The translations under genes and the position numbers were made by a program. 36,949 nucleotides of DNA from Bacteroidota bacterium. Its GTDB lineage: Bacteria > Bacteroidota > Bacteroidia > Bacteroidales > Bacteroidaceae. Shown in pieces: positions 16,380-23,852 of the stretch (position 1 is its first letter; every line of letters begins with the position of its first letter). Location of the stretch: contig JAEZKJ010000013.1 in assembly GCA_023415545.1 (NCBI GenBank), positions 1 to 36,949 of the forward strand, read 5' to 3'. The notes beneath the pieces were generated by a model. That model was not told the origin of the DNA and made no database searches. It saw only the letters and a program-made list of their open reading frames with translations.

Positions 16380-17681
16380 TTACTCCACTAATATTCCGAA
16401 AAGATCATAATCCTCGCAATCAGTTATTTGAACATTATAGAAATTACCTATTTCAAGTTCTTTCTCACCTCTTTTTATTAACACTTCAGGATCTACTTCA
16501 GGAGAATCAAATTCTGTTCTACCAACATAATAATCACCTTCAATTCTGTCAATAATAACCTTGAATGTCTTTCCTATTTTTTCTTGTGAAAGTTCTGCTG
16601 ATATTGTCTGCTGCATATCCATTATTTCGTCAAGTCTTTTCTGTTTAACTTCATGTGGTATATTATCCTCATAAGTTTTTGCAGCATAAGTACCCTCCTC
16701 TTCAGAATATGCAAATGCACCCATTCTATCAAATCTAATATTTTTTATGAACTCTTTCAACTCCTCAAAGTCCTCTTCACCCTCTCCCGGATGACCAACT
16801 AAAAGTGTAGTACGTATGTGAATTCCTGGAACCTCCTTACGTAGGTTTCCTATGAGTTCATAAGTCTGTTTCTTAGTTACATTACGTCGCATTTTTGTAA
16901 GCATATTATCGCTTATATGCTGTAATGCAATATCAAGATATTTACAAACATTATCATTTTCTCTCATCACTCGCAACAGATCAAGAGGAAAATGGGTTGG
17001 GTATGCATAGTGAAGTCTTATCCACTCAACACCCTCTATTTTAGCCATCTTTTCTATAAGTTCCGGCAGTTTCTGAGTCTTATATAGATCTACTCCATAA
17101 TATGTTAACTCCTGAGCTATAACTTGGAACTCTTTAACTCCTTCACTAACCAACTCTTTCACCTCATCTAAAATTTCCTCCATAGGACGTGATTGATGTC
17201 GTCCGGTAATTATTGGTATTGCGCAATAAGAACATTTTCTATCACAACCTTCTGATATTTTTAGATATGCATAATGTTTAGGAGTAGTAAGTGTGCGCTC
17301 TATGGCAAGTTCTTTTTTGTAAGTTTTCCCAAGATCTTCTAAAAGTTCTGCCCAATTGAATTTGCCAAAGAATTTATCTACTTGTGGTATTTCAACGGCA
17401 AGTTCTTTTAAATATCTTTCAGAAAGGCAGCCCATAACATAAAGTTTCTTTAATCTTCCTTCCTCCTTAGCTTGGCAGAATTCAAGGATCATATTAATTG
17501 ATTCCTCCTTTGCATCACCAATAAAACCACAGGTATTGATTATAGCAATCTCACCTTGAGGGTTATCCGAATCATGGGTTACTTTGTATCCATTAGCTTC
17601 AAGCTGTTTTATCAACTTCTCTGAATCAACTAGGTTTTTTGAACAACCTAAAGTAATTAAATCAACACAATTTCTTTTCAT
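16380..17681 (-). CDS. rimO: RimO, ribosomal protein S12 methylthiotransferase
   Basis: A 433-residue radical SAM enzyme that methylthiolates an aspartate of ribosomal protein uS12. The N-terminal MTTase domain has its cluster cysteines at 13 (TLGCSKN), 51 (INTCGFI) and 85 (VMGCLSE). The radical SAM motif GCDRKCSYC supplies Cys146, Cys150 and Cys153. A C-terminal TRAM domain ends with NFYNVQITDCEDYDLFG. The length matches the family. The ATG at 17681 shares one base with the TGA stop of ftsY; a TTG one codon earlier is also in frame but unnecessary. It is cotranscribed with ftsY and followed by the HU genes. Confidence 0.95.
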   Translation of the reverse strand: MKRNCVDLITLGCSKNLVDSEKLIKQLEANGYKVTHDSDNPQGEIAIINTCGFIGDAKEESINMILEFCQAKEEGRLKKLYVMGCLSERYLKELAVEIPQVDKFFGKFNWAELLEDLGKTYKKELAIERTLTTPKHYAYLKISEGCDRKCSYCAIPIITGRHQSRPMEEILDEVKELVSEGVKEFQVIAQELTYYGVDLYKTQKLPELIEKMAKIEGVEWIRLHYAYPTHFPLDLLRVMRENDNVCKYLDIALQHISDNMLTKMRRNVTKKQTYELIGNLRKEVPGIHIRTTLLVGHPGEGEEDFEELKEFIKNIRFDRMGAFAYSEEEGTYAAKTYEDNIPHEVKQKRLDEIMDMQQTISAELSQEKIGKTFKVIIDRIEGDYYVGRTEFDSPEVDPEVLIKRGEKELEIGNFYNVQITDCEDYDLFGILVE

Positions 17682-18637
17682 CAATTTTCTCCAAATAACG
17701 AGTCAACAAATTCTTTTTTACAGAAGACTTGCATGTCTTCAATACCTTCACCAAGTCCTATATATTTTACCGGTATTTTAAATTGATCCGAAATACCTAT
17801 AACGACGCCACCTTTAGCCGTTCCATCAAGTTTAGTAATTGCCAGTGCAGATACTTCAGTAGCTTTAGTAAATTGTTTAGCCTGTTCGAATGCGTTCTGT
17901 CCGGTAGAGCCATCGAGAACTAAAAGTACTTCATGAGGTGCATCAGGTACAACTTTTTTCATAACATTTTTAATCTTGGTAAGCTCATTCATTAAGTTTA
18001 CCTTATTATGAAGTCTACCGGCAGTATCAATTATAACAACATCAGCATTATTAGCTACAGCTGAGCTAAGCGTATCAAAAGCAACAGAAGCAGGGTCAGC
18101 TCCCATTTTCTGTTTAATGACAGGCACTCCAACTCTATTTCCCCAAATATCCAACTGTTCAACAGCAGCTGCACGGAAAGTGTCAGCAGCGCCTAGATAT
18201 ACCTTCTTACCAGCTTTTTTAAATTGGTAAGCAAGTTTACCAATAGTTGTTGTTTTACCTACTCCATTTACTCCAACAACCATAATAACATATGGTTTAA
18301 CGCCCTCAGGAGTAGTAAACTCATCATTATCTATACTATTGTTTTCGGTAAGCAAAGATGCAATCTCTTCGCGAAGTATATTATTAAGTTCCTGAGTGTT
18401 TACATATTTATCACGTTTAGCTCTATCTTGAATTCTTTCAATTATTTTCAAAGTTGTCTCTACACCCACGTCCGAAGAAATAAGTACCTCTTCAAGATTA
18501 TCTAGAACTTCATCATCAATCTTTGACTTTCCAGCGACAGCGCGAGTAATTTTACTAAAAACGCTCTCTTTGGTTTTTGACAAACCTTTGTCAAGAGTTT
18601 CTTTTTTCTCTTTTGAAAAAAAACTAAATATGCCCAT
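17681..18637 (-). CDS. ftsY: FtsY, signal recognition particle receptor GTPase
   Basis: A 318-residue SRP receptor that docks ribosome-nascent chain-SRP complexes at the inner membrane. It has a short basic N-terminus (GIFSFFSKEKKE) rather than the long acidic A domain of E. coli, an N domain (about 20-100), then the G domain: GVNGVGKTT (122-130), DTFRAAAVEQL (152-162), DTAGR (204-208), TKLDGTAKGG (268-277) and GLGEGIEDM at the end. Its stop overlaps the start of rimO. It has its own probable -7 element at 18668-18675, downstream of the ribosomal protein terminator. Confidence 0.96.
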   Translation of the reverse strand: MGIFSFFSKEKKETLDKGLSKTKESVFSKITRAVAGKSKIDDEVLDNLEEVLISSDVGVETTLKIIERIQDRAKRDKYVNTQELNNILREEIASLLTENNSIDNDEFTTPEGVKPYVIMVVGVNGVGKTTTIGKLAYQFKKAGKKVYLGAADTFRAAAVEQLDIWGNRVGVPVIKQKMGADPASVAFDTLSSAVANNADVVIIDTAGRLHNKVNLMNELTKIKNVMKKVVPDAPHEVLLVLDGSTGQNAFEQAKQFTKATEVSALAITKLDGTAKGGVVIGISDQFKIPVKYIGLGEGIEDMQVFCKKEFVDSLFGEN

Positions 18638-18667
18638 TTTGATACTTTATATAATCTATTAATAATG

Positions 18668-18675
18668 CAAAGATA
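18668..18675 (-). promoter_or_regulatory. Probable -7 element for ftsY-rimO-HU
   Basis: TATCTTTG on the minus strand fits TAnnTTTG and lies 30 bases before the ftsY ATG. The -33 region is only T-rich, without a clear TTG. A palindrome at 18708-18725 lies just upstream. Confidence 0.45.
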
Positions 18676-18707
18676 AGACTAATCTGGAATTTAAAAAATA
18701 TGTTTAC

Positions 18708-18725
18708 TGAATATCTTGATATTCA
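18708..18725. promoter_or_regulatory. 18-bp palindrome, candidate operator upstream of ftsY
   Basis: TGAATATC (18708-18715), TT, GATATTCA (18718-18725): perfect 8-bp arms with a 2-base centre, placed between the ribosomal protein terminator and the -33 region of ftsY. The symmetry suits a dimeric regulator, but in AT-rich DNA a chance palindrome is possible. Confidence 0.4.
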
Positions 18726-18741
18726 AACATGTGGGTATAAA

Positions 18742-18776
18742 AAAAGTTTCTTTTCTGAAATAGAAAAGAAACTTTT
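18742..18776 (-). terminator. Intrinsic terminator of the rpmB-rpmG-DUF4295 unit
   Basis: A 15-bp inverted repeat, AAAAGTTTCTTTTCT (18742-18756) and its complement (18762-18776), with a 5-base loop. On the minus strand it runs into a T-tract of seven. It starts 22 bases past the DUF4295 stop. Confidence 0.88.
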
Positions 18777-18798
18777 AATTATATCTATAAGAAATATA

Positions 18799-18954
18799 TT
18801 ATTTCTTGAAGAAGTCTTGTACTTTTTCGTTAGGAACCATTTGCTCATCAAAGATGTATGCACCTGTTTTTGGAGATTTAACCATCTTGATAACCTTAGT
18901 ATAAGAACGTCCTTCTTTACCTGTCTGAAGGGTTGCGACTGTTTTCTTTGCCAT
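18799..18954 (-). CDS. DUF4295 small basic protein (probable Bacteroidota-specific ribosomal protein)
   Basis: A 51-residue basic protein that reads MAKKTVATLQTGKEG at the start and NEKVQDFFKK at the end. Its start lies 9 bases after the rpmG stop, and it shares the MAKK opening common in ribosomal proteins. It belongs to the DUF4295 family, found beside rpmG and rpmB throughout Bacteroidota. A Bacteroidota-specific large-subunit protein called bL38 has been described from a Flavobacterium ribosome; I believe it is this family, but that rests on memory. Size, charge and operon position all fit a structural ribosomal role. Confidence 0.88.
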   Translation of the reverse strand: MAKKTVATLQTGKEGRSYTKVIKMVKSPKTGAYIFDEQMVPNEKVQDFFKK

Positions 18955-18963
18955 GGGTTACTA

Positions 18964-19152
18964 TTATTTAATTTCTTTATGAACTGTTACTCTTTTCAAA
19001 ATTGGATTGTATTTTTTCAACTCCAATCTCTCAGTGGTATTTTTTCTATTTTTTGTTGTAATATAACGAGAAGTGCCCGGCATACCACTATCCTTCATTT
19101 CTGTGCACTCAAGGATTACCTGTACTCTATTACCTTTAGCCTTTTTTGCCAT
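18964..19152 (-). CDS. rpmG: Ribosomal protein bL33
   Basis: A 62-residue large-subunit protein. The family pattern is clear: VQVILECTEMKDSG, then SRYITTKNRKNTTERLELKK and YNPILKRVTVHKEIK. It has only one Cys, so it is a form without the zinc ribbon cysteine pairs. It lies between rpmB (18 bases upstream) and the DUF4295 gene (9 bases downstream). Confidence 0.96.
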   Translation of the reverse strand: MAKKAKGNRVQVILECTEMKDSGMPGTSRYITTKNRKNTTERLELKKYNPILKRVTVHKEIK

Positions 19153-19170
19153 AGTCTATCTCTTTTTAAA

Positions 19171-19431
19171 TTAAGCAATAATTTTGATGCTTTTCCAATC
19201 ACAATAACCTTTTGCAACTGCTTCATTCAATGCTGCATCAAGGCCTTTCTTATTAATAACACGTAAGCCGTTAGCAGATATATTCAAGCTAATCCAGCAA
19301 TCCTGTTCTACATAGTAGAACTTCTTTGTAAACAAGTTCACATCAAAAGTTCTCTTAGTTCTTCTTTTTGAGTGTGATACATTGTTGCCAATCATGGCTT
19401 TCTTTCCGGTAATTTGACAAATCTTCGACAT
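19171..19431 (-). CDS. rpmB: Ribosomal protein bL28
   Basis: An 86-residue large-subunit protein. It opens with MSKICQITGKKAMIGNNVSH, followed by SKRRTKRTFDVNLFTKKFYY and WISLNISANGLRVINKKGLD, all standard for bL28. It is the first gene of a three-gene ribosomal unit with its own promoter at 19482-19513 and a leader of about 45 bases. It lacks the N-terminal zinc cysteine pair. Confidence 0.96.
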   Translation of the reverse strand: MSKICQITGKKAMIGNNVSHSKRRTKRTFDVNLFTKKFYYVEQDCWISLNISANGLRVINKKGLDAALNEAVAKGYCDWKSIKIIA

Positions 19432-19481
19432 TGCTATCTTATTTTTTTACAGTTTTTTTAATGGTTATCTCAAACAGAGCG

Positions 19482-19513
19482 CAAAGTAAGTCTTTTTTTT
19501 TCTATAAAACAAA
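19482..19513 (-). promoter_or_regulatory. Promoter of the rpmB-rpmG-DUF4295 unit
   Basis: On the minus strand TTTG (19513-19510), a 20-base spacer, then TTACTTTG (19489-19482). The -7 box differs from TAnnTTTG at one base. Most of the spacer is a run of A, which may help activity of a ribosomal promoter. Confidence 0.6.
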
Positions 19514-19536
19514 CAAAATGATAAATAATTATCTGC

Positions 19537-20037
19537 TTATTCCTCATTTTCTTTACTTTGGCACATCTCAAGAAGAAGTTCAAGTGCTCTATCTGTGGCA
19601 GTAGTAATATTTATCTCTCTACCATTATCCCCATTAATTTTTACTGTTTTTATCTCATCTTTACAAATAACAGCAATCCACACCATTCCAATTGGTTTAT
19701 CATTGGATCCACCGGTAGGTCCTGCTATACCAGATGTTGCTACAGCACAATCACAATTCATTATTTTCATAGCACCTTGCGCCATTTCAATAACAGTTTG
19801 TTCGCTCACTGCACCATAATTCATTAATGTCTCTTTACTTACGCCAAGAATAGATTCTTTTACCTCATTTGAATAAGCAACAATTCCACCTTTAAAAAAG
19901 TGTGAACTACCCGGTACAGATGTTATTGCTACAGCAATACTACCTCCTGTACAGCTCTCAGCTGTAGCAAGAGTAAGGTTTTCTTTCCAAAAGAGATCAT
20001 TAATTTTTTTGCTTAGAAATTTATCTTTTAACAACAT
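19537..20037 (-). CDS. CinA C-terminal domain protein (nicotinamide-nucleotide amidohydrolase, PncC-like)
   Basis: A 166-residue stand-alone CinA C-terminal domain. Family members deamidate NMN to NaMN in pyridine nucleotide salvage. The motifs are present: LATAESCTGGSIAVAITSVP with the nucleophilic serine, FFKGGIVAYSNEVKESILGV, the GAVSEQTVIEMAQGA stretch, and ATSGIAGPTGG followed by KPIGMVWIAV. The length matches the single-domain enzyme, without the N-terminal MoCF-like domain of full CinA. It starts 23 bases after tsaD and is the last gene of the map-tsaD-cinA group; no clear terminator was seen before the rpmB promoter. Confidence 0.93.
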   Translation of the reverse strand: MLLKDKFLSKKINDLFWKENLTLATAESCTGGSIAVAITSVPGSSHFFKGGIVAYSNEVKESILGVSKETLMNYGAVSEQTVIEMAQGAMKIMNCDCAVATSGIAGPTGGSNDKPIGMVWIAVICKDEIKTVKINGDNGREINITTATDRALELLLEMCQSKENEE

Positions 20038-20060
20038 AACATACTTTTTTTTGTAATGCG

Positions 20061-21080
20061 TTACAAAGTTACCCTTGAATATGCAGGCTTATCAATTGAA
20101 CAAAAATCTTTGTCAAGGTATTTAAAGTATCCTGTAATAGCAATCATACCTGCATTATCGGTAGTATAACTGAATTTAGGAATATAAACATTCCAGCCAT
20201 ATTTTTTAGCATGTTCGTGGAATGCGTTTCTAAGTCCACTATTGGCCGAAACACCACCGGCAACAGCTACCTCTTTTATTTTCAAATCTTTAGCCGCTTT
20301 TCTTAATTTATCCATTAAAATTTCCACTATGGTATTTTCCAATGAAGCTGCTAAATCATTTTTATGATTCTCAATAAAATTTGGATCTTCCTCTATCCAC
20401 TCACGCAAAGAGTATAGAAATGAAGTCTTTAAACCACTAAAGCTATAGTTATAATCAGGAATATGAGGCTTACTGAATGTGTAAGCTTTAGGATTACCTT
20501 GACGAGCTAATTTATCAATTATAGGTCCACCGGGATATCCTAATCCCATAACTTTTGAGCATTTATCAATAGCTTCACCGGCAGCATCATCGATAGTCTG
20601 ACCAATTACCTCCATATCGTTGTATGCTTTTACCAAAATTATCTGCGAGTTTCCTCCTGATACTAAAAGGCAAAGGAAAGGGAATTGTGGTTTATTAGAA
20701 TCCTCATCTGTCTCTTTAATAAAATGAGCTAGCACATGAGCATTAAGGTGGTTAACGTCAATCATAGGAATATTTAGAGAGCGAGCTAATCCTTTAGCAA
20801 AAGATACCCCTACTAAAAGAGAACCCATAAGACCAGGACCTCTAGTAAAAGCTATAGCACTCAACTCCTCTTTTTTAACGTTTGCTCTTTTTAAAGCCTC
20901 ATGCACTACCGGCACAATATTTTGTTGGTGAGCTCTTGAAGCTAATTCAGGCACAACACCACCATAAGCCTCGTGTACAGATTGGCTTGATATAACGTTA
21001 GAGAGTAAAACTCCATTCTTGATAACAGCAGCAGAAGTGTCGTCACAAGAGGATTCGATACCCAATATTATTGTATCCAT
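20061..21080 (-). CDS. tsaD: TsaD, tRNA N6-threonylcarbamoyladenosine transferase subunit
   Basis: A 339-residue ASKHA-fold enzyme that, with TsaB and TsaE, transfers threonylcarbamoyl to A37 of ANN-decoding tRNAs. The chosen start is ATG at 21080 (MDTIILGIESSCDDTSAA), the usual N-terminus; a longer frame from 21152 would overlap map. Metal ligands His111 and His115 are in VNHLNAH, and FLCLLVSGGNSQI and YTTDNAGMIA complete the site. It lies 17 bases after map and 23 before cinA. Confidence 0.96.
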   Translation of the reverse strand: MDTIILGIESSCDDTSAAVIKNGVLLSNVISSQSVHEAYGGVVPELASRAHQQNIVPVVHEALKRANVKKEELSAIAFTRGPGLMGSLLVGVSFAKGLARSLNIPMIDVNHLNAHVLAHFIKETDEDSNKPQFPFLCLLVSGGNSQIILVKAYNDMEVIGQTIDDAAGEAIDKCSKVMGLGYPGGPIIDKLARQGNPKAYTFSKPHIPDYNYSFSGLKTSFLYSLREWIEEDPNFIENHKNDLAASLENTIVEILMDKLRKAAKDLKIKEVAVAGGVSANSGLRNAFHEHAKKYGWNVYIPKFSYTTDNAGMIAITGYFKYLDKDFCSIDKPAYSRVTL

Positions 21081-21097
21081 TTTATTATATAAATATA

Positions 21098-21952
21098 TTA
21101 ATATGTTAGTATTTCTAGTCCGTTTTCGGTCATCACAAATGTGTGTTCCCATTGAGCTGAAGGTTCTTCATCTTCAGTAACAACAGTCCATCCATCTTCT
21201 TCGTCAACGAACACTTTATGAGTTCCCATATTTATCATTGGCTCAATAGTGAAGACCATTCCCGGAACAAGTAACATACCAGTACCTTTTCTTCCAAAAT
21301 GTTCTACATCAGGTTCTTCATGAAATTTTAAACCTACTCCATGGCCGCAAAGATCTCTTACAACCGAAAAGCCATTTTTCTTAGCATGTTTCTCGATTGC
21401 ATTGCCTATATCGCCTACAAAACCGAAAGGTTTAGCTGCTTGCATACCTATTTCAAGGCACTCTTTGGCTACTTGTACTAATTTTTCTTTCTCAGGAGAA
21501 GTTTTACCAATTACAAACATTCTTGATGCATCAGCAAAATATCCGTTATATATTGTGGTACAATCAACATTTACAATATCACCCTCTTCCAATATATCAT
21601 CTTCATTAGGAATACCATGGCAAACAACCTCATTAATCGATGTGCAACAACTTTTTGGGAAACCTTCATATCCAAGAGTTGCAGGAGTAGCTCCATGGGC
21701 AACAGTGAAGTCGTGAACAAGTTTATCTATCTCAAGAGTGCTCATTCCGGCATGGATTTCTCTTCCTACAAGGTCTAAAACAGCTGTATTGATAATACCA
21801 CTCTGACGAATGCCTTCTATCTGTTCTTTTGTCTTTATTAGTTTTCTAGTAGGAACCAAGTGTCCATGTTTTTGAAAAAACATAACCTTTTTATCAAGTT
21901 CAGTAGGTTCAACTCCGCTAGGCAGTCTCCATCTCATATCTTTTCTACTCAT
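21098..21952 (-). CDS. map: Type I methionine aminopeptidase
   Basis: A 284-residue enzyme that removes the initiator methionine from nascent proteins. Metal ligands are in NVDCT, YFADASRMF, CGHGVG, FTIEPM and QWEHT. The substrate-binding His is in EVVCHGIPN. It is longer than the 250-260 residue E. coli enzyme by an N-terminal extension of about 40 residues (MSRKDMRWRLPSGVEP and on), a feature seen in some type I enzymes that interact with the ribosome or SH3-like partners. A TAnnTTTG box lies 23 bases upstream. Confidence 0.95.
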   Translation of the reverse strand: MSRKDMRWRLPSGVEPTELDKKVMFFQKHGHLVPTRKLIKTKEQIEGIRQSGIINTAVLDLVGREIHAGMSTLEIDKLVHDFTVAHGATPATLGYEGFPKSCCTSINEVVCHGIPNEDDILEEGDIVNVDCTTIYNGYFADASRMFVIGKTSPEKEKLVQVAKECLEIGMQAAKPFGFVGDIGNAIEKHAKKNGFSVVRDLCGHGVGLKFHEEPDVEHFGRKGTGMLLVPGMVFTIEPMINMGTHKVFVDEEDGWTVVTEDEEPSAQWEHTFVMTENGLEILTY

Positions 21953-21974
21953 ATTCTTTTCATTAAAAGTATTA

Positions 21975-21982
21975 CAAATTTA
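21975..21982 (-). promoter_or_regulatory. Probable -7 element for map-tsaD-cinA
   Basis: TAAATTTG on the minus strand fits TAnnTTTG and lies 22 bases before the start codon at 21952. No TTG at the -33 position was found. Confidence 0.4.
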
Positions 21983-22078
21983 GATGAAATATTTAGAATA
22001 ATGTAATATTCTCAATAATTGTGCTCATTTATTTATCTTTATTGAGTCATCTGTGATTAAGTGCTTGTTAAAATAAGT

Positions 22079-22095
22079 TATTGATTTAATCAATA
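22079..22095. promoter_or_regulatory. 17-bp palindrome, candidate operator
   Basis: TATTGATT, a central T, and AATCAATA: perfect 8-bp arms in the divergent space between map (-) and the winged-helix gene (+), about 80 bases before the latter's ATG. Such a site would suit autoregulation by a dimeric winged-helix protein, but the arms are AT-rich. Confidence 0.35.
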
Positions 22096-22176
22096 TAGAA
22101 TCGTGTATTGTTTTTACTCTAAGTGTAGAATATTGTGGCGTTTCATAAACTGATTAACTTCAAAAAGGTAGGAAAG

Positions 22177-22401
22177 ATGAACAAAGAACAAATAGGATTG
22201 AATGCAGGTAAGGTATGGAAAATACTGAGTAGTGATAATGGACGTTGGAAATATGAAGACGTCAAAAAAGCATCAGCTCTCTCCGATCGCGACTTAAATA
22301 TGGCCATTGGATGGCTTGCACGTGAAAATAAAATCGAGTTTAATACAGAAGGAAATGGATGCGAATGTATGTGCATAACATTAAATGTATATATAGGTTA
22401 G
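22177..22401 (+). CDS. Winged-helix domain protein (DUF2582 type)
   Basis: A 74-residue protein. The ATG at 22177 gives the usual N-terminus MNKEQIGLNAGKVWKIL; an open GTG 42 bases upstream adds an unrelated stretch and is not preferred. The sequence fits the DUF2582 winged helix-turn-helix: WKYEDVKKASALSDRDLNMA for the HTH, then IGWLARENKIEFNTEGN for the wing. Family members are small and conserved in Bacteroidota, with no established function. The bases before the start (GGTAGGAAAG) look like a Shine-Dalgarno sequence, which is unusual in this phylum. It ends at a strong terminator. Confidence 0.85.
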   Translation: MNKEQIGLNAGKVWKILSSDNGRWKYEDVKKASALSDRDLNMAIGWLARENKIEFNTEGNGCECMCITLNVYIG

Positions 22402-22449
22402 ATAAGCTGATTTAAAAATTGTGTGTCTATAGAATGTTTAATTTTTATT

Positions 22450-22481
22450 GTGGATATCCTTAAAAAGATATCCACTTTTTT
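22450..22481 (+). terminator. Intrinsic terminator after the winged-helix gene
   Basis: GTGGATATC (22450-22458) pairs with GATATCCAC (22467-22475) around an 8-base loop and is followed by six T. Confidence 0.92.
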
Positions 22482-22532
22482 ATTCAGTAATATTATTTTA
22501 AATTATTAAACACATATCATAATTTATATATC

Positions 22533-22540
22533 TATATTTG
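22533..22540 (+). promoter_or_regulatory. Probable -7 element for the sensor kinase gene
   Basis: TATATTTG fits TAnnTTTG and is 53 bases before the ATG at 22594. The -33 element is not clear. Confidence 0.4.
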
Positions 22541-22593
22541 TTTCTTTATTAACAAACAAATGTTTTTTTAAAAACTTCATTCTTTTTGTTTAT

Positions 22594-23844
22594 ATGAATA
22601 TCAAGACAAAATTAACACTAGGCATTGGATCATTTGTACTTATGATAGTACTTCTCGTAATTCTATCTGTAGTAAATTTACAGATTCTTACAGATATAGA
22701 CCCAACAACTGAACACGCTTCCGAAGCCCTTCAAACAGCTATTGTATGGATTATTAGTGTCGGATCTTTTTGCTTTATTGTAGGAGTAATACTCCTTTTT
22801 CATCTTCCCTCTTCTATAGTTAATCCCATAAAGAAGTTGGTAGATGGTATACAAGAGATAGCAAACCATAACTATTCTAAACGACTAGATCTTAAAGGAT
22901 CGGATGAATTTGTTAAAGTATCCAACAACTTTAATCGAATGTCAGCACGATTGCAGGAGTACCATGTAAGTACATTGGCAGAAATGAAATCAGGAAAACA
23001 ATATCTTGAGGCAATTATCAATGGAATAAATGAGCCTGTTATTGGTATGAATAATAACTTTGAAATACTTTTTATCAACGATAAGGCACTAAGTGTTATG
23101 AATCTTGATCGTGATGATGTGATAAAGGTATCTGCTCAAAAGATCGCTATGAATAACGACTTAATGAGACGAGTAATCCGTCCTCTTTTAGATATTGAAA
23201 AGCCTCAGGATGGTATTCGCATTTATGATAACGATAAAGAGAACTATTATTTTGTTGAATATTCTGATATTACACAGCCTCGTAAAGACCGCAGTGGACT
23301 AGAACATAAGGGATTTGTAGTGCTTATGAAAAATATTACTCAGTATAAGCCAAATGAGAGTGAGCCAGCACTTAGTCGTCTGGAATTAAAACCAAAAATT
23401 ACCAAACCTATTGAGCTTATAGACTATGCAATTAGAGTTAATAAAGTTCAAGCCGATAAATTCAATATCCATATTGAGGTAGTTTATCCTGAGGAAAAGA
23501 TAGGAAAACTTTTTGTAGATAGTGAAAAGATTGCATGGGTACTTAGCAACCTTCTTTCTAACGCAATCCGACACTCATTCGAAAACTCCAGAGTAATTAT
23601 TGGTGCTCGTGAAAGCGCCGATGGATTAATAGAACTTTTTGTAAGAGATTTTGGTAAAGGAGTTGATCCTCGTTATCATGAATCAATATTTGATAATTAC
23701 TTTAGAGTTCCTGGAACCAAAGTTCAAGGAAGTGGTCTTGGATTATCCATATCACGTGATTTTGTGGAGGCTCACAAAGGTACATTAACTCTTGAGAGTG
23801 AAGTAGGTAAAGGCGCAACCTTCATAATCAAACTCAAGAGTTAG
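22594..23844 (+). CDS. Membrane sensor kinase lacking the HisKA (DHp) phosphoacceptor domain
   Basis: A 416-residue protein with two membrane helices (about 9-32 and 48-70) around a very short periplasmic loop, a HAMP linker (about 72-124), a PAS domain (about 135-250) and a full HATPase_c domain (about 275-416): N-box NLLSNAIRHS (319-328), G1 DFGKGVD (352-358), F-box region DNYFRVPG and G2 GSGLGLSI (379-386). Kinases with this plan normally have an H-box helix pair (VSHExKTP) between PAS and HATPase. Here residue 250 (end of NITQY) runs through about 12 residues (KPNESEPALSRL) into the HATPase lead-in, so the 60-75 residue DHp domain and its His are absent. The frame is intact, with no stop or frameshift. 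It may be a damaged kinase, a partner of another kinase, or act by another mechanism. No response regulator gene is nearby. Confidence 0.88.
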   Translation: MNIKTKLTLGIGSFVLMIVLLVILSVVNLQILTDIDPTTEHASEALQTAIVWIISVGSFCFIVGVILLFHLPSSIVNPIKKLVDGIQEIANHNYSKRLDLKGSDEFVKVSNNFNRMSARLQEYHVSTLAEMKSGKQYLEAIINGINEPVIGMNNNFEILFINDKALSVMNLDRDDVIKVSAQKIAMNNDLMRRVIRPLLDIEKPQDGIRIYDNDKENYYFVEYSDITQPRKDRSGLEHKGFVVLMKNITQYKPNESEPALSRLELKPKITKPIELIDYAIRVNKVQADKFNIHIEVVYPEEKIGKLFVDSEKIAWVLSNLLSNAIRHSFENSRVIIGARESADGLIELFVRDFGKGVDPRYHESIFDNYFRVPGTKVQGSGLGLSISRDFVEAHKGTLTLESEVGKGATFIIKLKS

Positions 23845-23852
23845 CTATATAT

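Noticed and set aside
18700..19266. Plus-strand frame of 188 codons across the ribosomal protein region
   Set aside because: It lies antisense to DUF4295, rpmG and rpmB, all clearly recognised, and crosses their terminator.
21081..21152. N-terminal extension of TsaD
   Set aside because: It overlaps map by 55 bases and is not found in the TsaD family; the ATG at 21080 gives the standard N-terminus.
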